A model generated the notes under the pieces. The model searched no databases, was not told the origin of the DNA, and saw only the letters and a program-made list of their open reading frames with translations. The position numbers and the translations under genes are program-made. A DNA stretch of 6,461 nt from an uncultured Armatimonadota bacterium (GTDB lineage: Bacteria; Armatimonadota; Armatimonadia; Armatimonadales; Armatimonadaceae), in NCBI GenBank assembly GCA_903881535.1, contig CAIRTT010000495.1:1-6461 (forward strand), read 5' to 3'. Shown in pieces: positions 1 through 5,785 of the stretch (position 1 is its first letter; every line of letters begins with the position of its first letter).

Positions 1-2717
1 ACAGTGCAATCAATGCGACATCACTGACATTCACTCCATTGGATGAAAAGACCGGAGCCCCAACAGGACCTGCGGTCAGTACAAAAATGGAGCCTAAGGC
101 TATACAAGAGCTCTTTGAGCTGCAGTATGGCCGGATGAATGCGACGCTTGGTGTCGAAATGCCATTCACGACATATGCGAATCAGGTTACTGTCCCTCTG
201 GGGTACTTTGACCCGACAACGGAAAACATGTCGGATGACAAGGTTCAGATCTGGAAGGTCACCCATAACGGTGTTGACTCTCATGTGATGCACTTCCACC
301 TCTTTGATGTTCAGATTGTGAATCGTGTTGGCTGGGATGGTGCAGTCACTTGGCCGGAAGCGAATGAACTCGGTTGGAAAGAATCCATCAAGATGCACCC
401 GCTGCAGGACTGTATTGTTGCGATGCGTCCAAAGCACATGTTCCTACCGTTTGCCGTTCCAGATAACATCCGCCCACTTGACCCAACCAAGGCTGTTGGT
501 GCGCAGATTGAAGTTCAGGATCTCTCCGGTGCTGGCCCAATAACCATCACCAATGCAAACACCAACTTTATGTGGGACTACGCATGGCACTGTCACCTCC
601 TCGGTCACGAAGAGAATGACATGATGCGACCGGTCAGCATCAGCGTCTCGAAGACGGCACCTGTCGCTCCAACTGGGGCGGGTGCAAGCATTGTTGCCTC
701 TGGGGTTGAGGTTTCCTGGAGTGATGCATCGGTGGTGAACTGGAATTACCGTATTGAACGGAATGCAGGTGCACGGGCTGCAGGTGGTGGACTGCTCTGG
801 TCTGTCGTCGCGACGGTTCCAAAGGGTACTACAAGCTGGATTGACAAAGATCCGACGATTGGGGGGACGATCCAGTATCGAATTTCTGCCATCAATGGTG
901 GTGGCGAGTCGACGCAGGCAACCTGTTCAATAAGTGTCGTAAGCAACATCCGACTTGCAAGCCTGACGGCATATGCGAGCCCATTGTCAAGCAGTGCACC
1001 ATCCGTTCAGCTGTTCTGGATAAACAACACCCCGTCAGCTACAGGGATTATTGTTGAGCGTTCCACTAATCGGACATTTACGGCAAATGTTGTGGATGTA
1101 ACGGCAAGCGGCCTGAGCAGTGACATGGTGGATTCCACCGTGGCTGCAAAGACCACCTACTACTATAGGATCAAGTCGGCAGACTCGAATACCTGGGTGG
1201 GAGCAGTTGTTGTAACCACGGAAGGTCAGCTTCCGGCAGTGATCAGTGGTGTTTCGGCAACGCCGCCTCCAACCACTACCGCGGCGCCAAGTATTGATCT
1301 GACTTGGACTCTGGGGGCAAATGCGCATCCACTTACCAGTGTGATGATGCAGCGTGCAACGGATGCCAACTTTACCGCAAATCTGACTACCATCAGCCTT
1401 GCTACGAATGCGACATCCTACTCGGACACTCCGCTGGCAATCCAGACGAAGTACTACTATCGCTTGGCGGCAAGCAACCAGTATGGAATGGGTGACTATT
1501 CTGCGACAGCAAGTGCAACGACGGGTGTTCAGTTACCGGTCGCACCAAGCAGCCTCGCGGCAGCTCCAGCTGTACCGGGCACAGGGACGACATCAAGTGT
1601 CCAGCTTACCTGGGTCGATAATGCAGCCATTGAGACAGGCTTTGAAATCCAGCGGGCTTCTGACAGCCTCTTTACCACTGGGCTGACGACTCTGTCTGCA
1701 ACTGCCAATGCTGTGTCATTCAACAACACTGCATTGCCGCTGAATGCGACTTACTACTACCGTGTTCGTGCGGTTGGAGTTGGTGGAGCACAGTCTGCAT
1801 GGTCGAATGTTGCTGGTCCAGTCACGACTCCGCAACGGTTGGGGCTTGCACCAACGGGAGTACTTTTAGCTGCGGCAGCAGCTGGAACCAACCCGATGAC
1901 AGTGACGGTGACCTGGACAAACCCGGCACAGGCTGTGGGCATTAATCCAACGGGAATCACGATTCAGCGTGCAACAGATGCGGCATTCACTGTGAATGTC
2001 ACATCGATTGCTGCTGCATCCGGCACGGCAACCAGCTATGTGGACAGAACCGTAAGCGGCTCAACCCGCTACTACTACCGCCTAGCAACGGTCAATATTG
2101 CCGGCACCGGTCCATGGTCCACCGCTGCGAATCTCACCACTCCTGTGGGAGTCGCCATAGCCCCTGTAGCATCGGCAGTCAATGTTCCAATCAACACGAA
2201 TGCACCGAGCATCACGGTTAACTGGACGGCGACACCACCTGCAGCTGTAACGGGGTTTGTGATCCAACGGGCACGTAACACGCAGTTCACCACCAATATG
2301 GTGCAGACTAGCGTGAATGGTGCAGCCTTGCGGACCTTTACCGATACAGGCCTCGGAGCCAACATCGCGTACTTCTATCGTGTGGCAATGGTCAGCCCTC
2401 TCGGCAACTCACCTTGGTCAAACACCGTGACGATTACATCGGTGGGGCAGCTCCCGGGTCAGGTCGTGGGACTTGCACTCAACGGAGTGGTGACGACAAC
2501 ATCGGCGCCAATCCGCTGGACAGCGGTCGTCGGAGCAACTAGCTACGACATCCAGTTCACAAATGGAGCAACGGTACTTGCTAGCACAGCAACCAGAACA
2601 ACTGCAACCCGAACCGGACTCACACGAGGTAGAGGTTACACTGTTCAGGTTCGTGCAAGGAATGCAAGTGGAGCTGGTGCATGGAGTGCACCAATCACGG
2701 TGACAACAGCTCCTTAG
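1..2717 (+). CDS. Multicopper oxidase with C-terminal fibronectin type III array (5'-truncated by window)
   Basis: This is the C-terminal part of a multicopper oxidase, a family that couples oxidation of a substrate (metal ion, phenol or other reductant) to reduction of O2 to water. The frame is open from base 3 with no stop upstream of the TTG at 39, so the gene begins outside the window and TTG 39 is not the real start. Numbering residues from 39, the last cupredoxin domain spans roughly residues 1-205. It contains HVMHFH (82-87), matching the family HxxHxH copper motif, and HCHLLGHEENDM (184-195), matching HCHxxxHxxxxM, with T1 ligands C185 and H190 and axial M195. The layout near these motifs, including MMRPV after the axial Met, resembles CotA/bilirubin-oxidase-type enzymes. 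About seven Fn3 domains follow to the stop. The first cupredoxin domains, their copper ligands and any signal peptide lie off-window. Extracellular or surface location is inferred from the Fn3 domains. The substrate cannot be told from sequence; metal oxidation (Mn, Fe, Cu) is possible. Confidence 0.9.
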   Translation, partial: SAINATSLTFTPLDEKTGAPTGPAVSTKMEPKAIQELFELQYGRMNATLGVEMPFTTYANQVTVPLGYFDPTTENMSDDKVQIWKVTHNGVDSHVMHFHLFDVQIVNRVGWDGAVTWPEANELGWKESIKMHPLQDCIVAMRPKHMFLPFAVPDNIRPLDPTKAVGAQIEVQDLSGAGPITITNANTNFMWDYAWHCHLLGHEENDMMRPVSISVSKTAPVAPTGAGASIVASGVEVSWSDASVVNWNYRIERNAGARAAGGGLLWSVVATVPKGTTSWIDKDPTIGGTIQYRISAINGGGESTQATCSISVVSNIRLASLTAYASPLSSSAPSVQLFWINNTPSATGIIVERSTNRTFTANVVDVTASGLSSDMVDSTVAAKTTYYYRIKSADSNTWVGAVVVTTEGQLPAVISGVSATPPPTTTAAPSIDLTWTLGANAHPLTSVMMQRATDANFTANLTTISLATNATSYSDTPLAIQTKYYYRLAASNQYGMGDYSATASATTGVQLPVAPSSLAAAPAVPGTGTTSSVQLTWVDNAAIETGFEIQRASDSLFTTGLTTLSATANAVSFNNTALPLNATYYYRVRAVGVGGAQSAWSNVAGPVTTPQRLGLAPTGVLLAAAAAGTNPMTVTVTWTNPAQAVGINPTGITIQRATDAAFTVNVTSIAAASGTATSYVDRTVSGSTRYYYRLATVNIAGTGPWSTAANLTTPVGVAIAPVASAVNVPINTNAPSITVNWTATPPAAVTGFVIQRARNTQFTTNMVQTSVNGAALRTFTDTGLGANIAYFYRVAMVSPLGNSPWSNTVTITSVGQLPGQVVGLALNGVVTTTSAPIRWTAVVGATSYDIQFTNGATVLASTATRTTATRTGLTRGRGYTVQVRARNASGAGAWSAPITVTTAP
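282..299 (+). other. HxxHxH copper-binding motif of the multicopper oxidase
   Basis: The codons read H-V-M-H-F-H. In multicopper oxidases the first His of this C-terminal motif is a type 1 copper ligand and the next two bind the type 2/type 3 trinuclear cluster. All three His are present, so this half of the active site looks intact. Confidence 0.88.
588..623 (+). other. HCHxxxHxxxxM type 1/type 3 copper motif
   Basis: The codons read H-C-H-L-L-G-H-E-E-N-D-M. The Cys (codon 591-593) links the type 1 copper to the flanking His residues of the trinuclear cluster, and the His five residues later is the second type 1 His. Met sits at the axial position (Cys+10). An axial Met, rather than Leu or Phe, generally goes with a lower-potential type 1 site in this family. 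No ligand is missing. Confidence 0.9.
660..2714 (+). repeat. About seven tandem fibronectin type III domains
   Basis: Approximate units are 660-938, 945-1226, 1227-1526, 1527-1832, 1833-2144, 2145-2447 and 2448-2714, each about 90-104 residues. They show the Fn3 pattern of a Pro-rich start, a V-x-L-x-W strand-B Trp, a Y-x-x-x-R strand F and a terminal TT-P linker. Units 2-6 form a subfamily sharing a strand C like IQRATD (or close variants), then xFTxN or xFTTG, a T-S-Y/F-x-D/N turn and a Y-Y-Y-R or Y-F-Y-R strand. Units 1 and 7 are more divergent: unit 1 has YRIERNAG and unit 7 has YDIQFTNG and YTVQVRARNASG. The repeats are divergent at DNA level, so this is an old duplication. In secreted bacterial enzymes such arrays usually act as spacers or carbohydrate/surface-binding stalks; that role is inferred here. 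Confidence 0.87.
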
Positions 2718-2742
2718 GGATGACCGGATAGCCCGTACAAAA

Positions 2743-2775
2743 CATCAGCCCGGGTGACCTTCACCCGGGCTGATG
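2743..2775. terminator. Perfect 15-bp hairpin, likely transcription terminator between genes
   Basis: CATCAGCCCGGGTGA (2743-2757) and its exact reverse complement (2761-2775) flank a 3-nt loop, CCT. The stem is GC-rich and begins 25 nt after the oxidase stop codon, the usual place for an intrinsic terminator. On the plus strand the bases after the stem are CCAATTGTTG, a poor U-tract. On the minus strand the stem is followed by TTTTGT, a better but short one. It could stop plus-strand transcripts weakly, act in both directions, or mainly protect mRNA 3' ends. The rest of the 2718-2861 intergenic stretch turns AT-rich after the hairpin and should hold the promoter of the next gene, but I found no convincing -35/-10 pair. 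Confidence 0.75.
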
Positions 2776-2849
2776 CCAATTGTTGCTCTGCACCACTATT
2801 TATGTGTACGCTTAAAAGTTCGATAGACAGAAAATCCAGTTTCTCAGCC

Positions 2850-2854
2850 GAGGT
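2850..2854 (+). promoter_or_regulatory. Shine-Dalgarno site for the NHL-repeat gene
   Basis: GAGGT lies 7 nt before the ATG at 2862. It supports that ATG over the upstream in-frame GTG at 2754, which would start inside the hairpin and put 36 non-signal-like residues in front of a clear signal peptide. Confidence 0.7.
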
Positions 2855-2861
2855 CGTCAGA

Positions 2862-2942
2862 ATGTTTCCTATCCACCGCAGGTTCATCGCTTCAGCTACC
2901 ATTGCAGGTATCGTCTTCTGTGTCGCAGCCCCAGTTCATGCG
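2862..2942 (+). other. Sec-type signal peptide
   Basis: An N-terminal HRR is followed by a hydrophobic stretch (FIASATIAGIVFCVAAP) and a V-H-A/Q-D cleavage site after residue 27, which fits the A-x-A/V-x-A rule for signal peptidase I. Cys20 is preceded by Phe, so it does not make a canonical lipobox. Confidence 0.82.
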
Positions 2943-5756
2943 CAGGACTACACACTGCGGTCGGTTATTGGTTCGCTTGGTAGCGGCAACAGCCAATTCC
3001 GGGCTCCTGATGGAATTGCGATTGGTGGGGACCAGGCTATCTATATTGCCGATACAAAATTAAACAAAATCCAGAAGTTTGACCTCGCTGGCGGATTCCT
3101 TACCGCATGGGGCGGTGTCGGAGAGGCAAACGGAAAGTTCAATCATCCGACCGATATCTGCGAGGGACCAGCAGGGAATATCTACATCGTCGATACGGCA
3201 AACAACCGCGTCCAGTACTTCAGCCCAGGTGGCCAGTTCATCCAGAATTTTGGAACAGGTGGGACCACCTCTGGCAAATTCAATGTGCCGCTTGGAATCG
3301 CTTCATTTGGTAGTGATCGGATCTATGTCGCGGACTCGCTCAACCACAGGGTCCAAATCCTCGGCAAGTCTGGCGACTTCATCGGTGCCTTCGGTACCTT
3401 TGGAGTCAATCCTGGCCAGTTTGATCAGCCCGCAGCGCTGGCAGTCAATCAGACAACCGGTGACATTTACGTCGTCGATACCGGCAATAGCCGAATCCAG
3501 TGCTTTTCCAAAGATGGCATTTACAAACACCAGTGGGGGAGTTTCGGCTCTAACTACGGCCAGTTTGCGAATATAGGTGGGATTGCCATCGATTCAAAGG
3601 GAACTGTTTTTGTTGCTGATACCGCCAACGTTCGTGTGCAAGTTTTCAGTGGTAACGGGACATTTGTCAATTCCATCGAGGGACCTTTCGGACAGGCGCG
3701 GACATTTCTCGGGCCACGCCGCGTGGCCGTTGACCGCTATGGCACCCTCTACGTCACTGACTCCGGTGGAAGTACATCCGCAGCGCAGCGCTTCATGATT
3801 TTCGATCCCCTTGGTGTGGATAACCGCCCTCCGCTTACAACCATTTCGTATAGTCGTGAACGTGCGGATGGACAATGGTTCTCCGGACCGGTGTCCGTAA
3901 CGCTAACTGCTGTTGACCTCGTTGGCGGCTCGGGTGTTAAACACATCATTTATCAAGTCGATGGTGGTGCTCCGGTAACAACTTCCTCACTGAAAGTGAC
4001 CTTGGACTTCCCAACAGATGGCCGCCACACCCTGACCTACCATGCAGTTGACATCGCCGGAAATATCGAAGGCGATCACAGCGTCAACATCGATATTGAT
4101 TCTGTCTCTCCAACACTCGATGTGCAGGCGAGCCTTGATGGCAAAACAATCACGATGCTTGCTTCCGATCAGCTTTCGGGGATTGATAAAGTTATCTATT
4201 CCATTGATGGCGGTGCGTTGCTTGAATACAGCACGCCGCTTACCCTGGATGGAAAGCGTCACCAAGTTGTGGCCACCGCGATCGACCGTGCTGGAAACAA
4301 GTCTCAGACCCGAATAGTTACGGTAAACATCGCTCCAAAGGAAGTGATCGTACCGGCATTTGTCGCTGGTGGGGTACCTCTTAAGGTCACCGTCGGCCTC
4401 ACTGATCCCGCACCAACAGGTGGTCTCGTTGTGACTCTCAAGAGCTCATCCACGCTTACGATCATCCCTGCAACCATGACCTTTGCAGCGGGCGAAGTGG
4501 AACGTGATGTGAACATCGTTACCACGCCAGTCTCGACAGGTGTGACGGTGACGCTTACCGCGACAGCAAATGCCCAGATGGTTTCGCAGATATTCCAGCT
4601 TGTCCCGCCAACCGTGCAGTCCATTACTGCGATGCCGGACACACTCACTGGTGGGGCTGCCGGCGCTGTTCACGTTACGCTGACAGGCCCTGCACCAAAG
4701 TCCGGCACTGCACTCTCCCTTGGAAGCTCCAGTACATCGCTTATCATCACAGCGAAGGCAACTGTGGCTGCTGGGAAATCTGTCATCGATGTACCCTTCA
4801 AAACGCTCCCCGTGGGTGGAAGCGGCGATACTGTCGCTCGGGTGATGACAACGACGGCTGTGGGCGGTGGAGCGTCTGCAGCGGTGGATGTTACGATTCA
4901 ACGCCCAACCATCCAGGCTATCAGTGCGCTGCCATCCCCGGTAGCCGGAGGCAAGCCGGTTACGGTGACGGTTACATTCACTGGTGCGATGCCGGCAGCC
5001 GGTGGAACACTCTTCCTTTCGAGCAGCTCGCAGGCATTGGTTTGTCCAACCACGCTCGCTGTCAAGGCAAATGCTGCTACGGCGACTTTTGTGTGTACGA
5101 CCAAAGCTGTAGCGACACGAACACCTGTCGTTCTAAAAGCATCCCTTAGTGGAAAAGAAGTACAGACCACCATTAATGTGCGCACGCTCGAAGTGCTGAA
5201 GATCGCCGCTAGTCCTGTTTCTATGACAGGTGGAAGTACAGCAAAGCTGACCGTGACCCTCACAGAAGCCGTCCCCAAGGGACAGTCTGTTACGGTTGCA
5301 CTGATTTCTGATTCAACAAAGCTGTCACTGCCTGCAACCTTGGTAATCCCGGCAGGCCAATCATCAGGCGTAGTTACGATGCAATCCAGCGCTGTTGGAG
5401 AGCTCTGGATTGCCTATGTAACGGCATCCCTAAATGGTGGCGCAATCACACATGGCATCCAGATCACTCCCGTTGAAGTGTCAAAAGTGACCCTCTTACC
5501 GGCAGCGGTAAAGGGCGGCTCCAGTAGCCAATTGACCGTTACCCTCGCCGCCGCCGCGCCCGTTGACACAACTGTAACGCTTACATCCGCATCTCGACCG
5601 GTAGCATCCCTCCCGGCAACCTGCATCGTGCCAAAGGGGAGTAAGACGGTAACAGTCCCAGTCACAACGACAGCTGTCACGAAGAATGTATCTGTCAAAC
5701 TGACTGCACAGTCCGGATTCGTACCTGTGTCTGGATCGCTGAATGTCCTCAAGTAA
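2862..5756 (+). CDS. Exported NHL-repeat / OmpL47-type Ig-like repeat protein
   Basis: This 964-residue secreted protein has no recognisable enzymatic motif. The ATG at 2862 is chosen because GAGGT precedes it and it opens directly into a signal peptide (residues 1-27: MFPIHRR, a hydrophobic core, then PVHA before QDY). Residues 38-318 hold six NHL repeats of about 47 residues, each with a G-x-F element, an I/V-Y-V/I-A/V-D strand and an R-V/I-Q strand, predicted to fold as a six-bladed propeller. Residues 320-492 hold two related Ig-like/OmpL47-type units with I-Y-x-V/I-D-G-G and D-x-A-G-N motifs. Residues 493-964 hold five beta-rich repeats with a G-G start, VTLT strands and an xPAT...PAG core. 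No sortase, PEP-CTERM or other C-terminal anchor is visible. NHL propellers bind proteins, ligands or sugars in other systems, so an extracellular binding or scaffold role is inferred. It lies 29 nt upstream of a peptidase gene, possibly in one transcript. Confidence 0.88.
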   Translation: MFPIHRRFIASATIAGIVFCVAAPVHAQDYTLRSVIGSLGSGNSQFRAPDGIAIGGDQAIYIADTKLNKIQKFDLAGGFLTAWGGVGEANGKFNHPTDICEGPAGNIYIVDTANNRVQYFSPGGQFIQNFGTGGTTSGKFNVPLGIASFGSDRIYVADSLNHRVQILGKSGDFIGAFGTFGVNPGQFDQPAALAVNQTTGDIYVVDTGNSRIQCFSKDGIYKHQWGSFGSNYGQFANIGGIAIDSKGTVFVADTANVRVQVFSGNGTFVNSIEGPFGQARTFLGPRRVAVDRYGTLYVTDSGGSTSAAQRFMIFDPLGVDNRPPLTTISYSRERADGQWFSGPVSVTLTAVDLVGGSGVKHIIYQVDGGAPVTTSSLKVTLDFPTDGRHTLTYHAVDIAGNIEGDHSVNIDIDSVSPTLDVQASLDGKTITMLASDQLSGIDKVIYSIDGGALLEYSTPLTLDGKRHQVVATAIDRAGNKSQTRIVTVNIAPKEVIVPAFVAGGVPLKVTVGLTDPAPTGGLVVTLKSSSTLTIIPATMTFAAGEVERDVNIVTTPVSTGVTVTLTATANAQMVSQIFQLVPPTVQSITAMPDTLTGGAAGAVHVTLTGPAPKSGTALSLGSSSTSLIITAKATVAAGKSVIDVPFKTLPVGGSGDTVARVMTTTAVGGGASAAVDVTIQRPTIQAISALPSPVAGGKPVTVTVTFTGAMPAAGGTLFLSSSSQALVCPTTLAVKANAATATFVCTTKAVATRTPVVLKASLSGKEVQTTINVRTLEVLKIAASPVSMTGGSTAKLTVTLTEAVPKGQSVTVALISDSTKLSLPATLVIPAGQSSGVVTMQSSAVGELWIAYVTASLNGGAITHGIQITPVEVSKVTLLPAAVKGGSSSQLTVTLAAAAPVDTTVTLTSASRPVASLPATCIVPKGSKTVTVPVTTTAVTKNVSVKLTAQSGFVPVSGSLNVLK
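2973..3815 (+). repeat. Six NHL repeats (predicted six-bladed beta-propeller)
   Basis: Residues 38-318 divide into units at about 38-84, 85-131, 132-178, 179-226, 227-273 and 274-318. The signature is clear in units 1-5: GQF/GKF/SQF, then P or G with I-A-I/V, then IYIADT/IYIVDT/IYVADS/IYVVDT/VFVADT, then N-x-R/K-V/I-Q. Unit 6 is degenerate: it keeps LYVTDSGG and QRFMIF but has an STSAA insertion where N-x-R-V-Q should be, as is common in the closing blade. Confidence 0.88.
3819..4337 (+). repeat. Two OmpL47-type / bacterial Ig-like domains
   Basis: Residues 320-413 and 414-492 each contain S-G-V/I-x-K-V/H-I-x-Y-x-V/I-D-G-G and end with H-x-V/L-x-x-x-A-x-D-x-A-G-N. This is the pattern of the OmpL47-type or chitobiase-C-terminal-like Ig domains often found next to NHL or PKD domains in secreted bacterial proteins. 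The first unit starts with the typical NRPPLTTISY lead-in and the second with SVSPTLDV. I assign them by motif memory, not by a profile search. Confidence 0.72.
4338..5753 (+). repeat. Five tandem beta-rich C-terminal repeats of about 95 residues
   Basis: Units lie at about residues 493-583, 584-682, 683-775, 776-870 and 871-964. The shared pattern is I-x-A-x-P-x-x-x-x-G-G (strand A), T-V-T-x-T-x-x-A-P-x-G (strand B and turn), V-x-L-x-S-S-S (strand C), P-A-T-x-x-x-x-A-G (strand D), then a Val/Thr-rich end. The copies are divergent, with no long identical DNA stretch. Unit 3 alone has two Cys (residues 728 and 745), which could form a disulfide outside the cell. The likely fold is an Ig-like sandwich, and a stalk or adhesion role is inferred. 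Confidence 0.75.
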
Positions 5757-5785
5757 GGCGAGATTCCGGCGGGTAAGATAGCCGC

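Noticed and set aside
39..41. TTG at 39 as the start of the oxidase gene
   Set aside because: The same frame is open to the window edge with protein-like codons (S-A-I-N-A-T-S-L-T-F), and the earlier cupredoxin domains are missing, so the gene must start upstream.
2783..2812. Possible promoter (TTGCTC / TACGCT, or the TATTTATG stretch) before the NHL gene
   Set aside because: The -10 matches are poor (about 3 of 6) or the spacing is wrong, so I do not call a specific promoter.
2754..2861. GTG 2754 as the start of the NHL-repeat protein
   Set aside because: It lies inside the terminator-like hairpin, has no good ribosome binding site, and would place 36 extra residues before an obvious signal peptide that has its own GAGGT and ATG.
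2910..2921. Lipoprotein lipobox ending at Cys20 of the NHL protein
   Set aside because: The residues are I-V-F-C. Phe at -1 is not accepted in a lipobox, and a good signal peptidase I site (V-H-A) follows.
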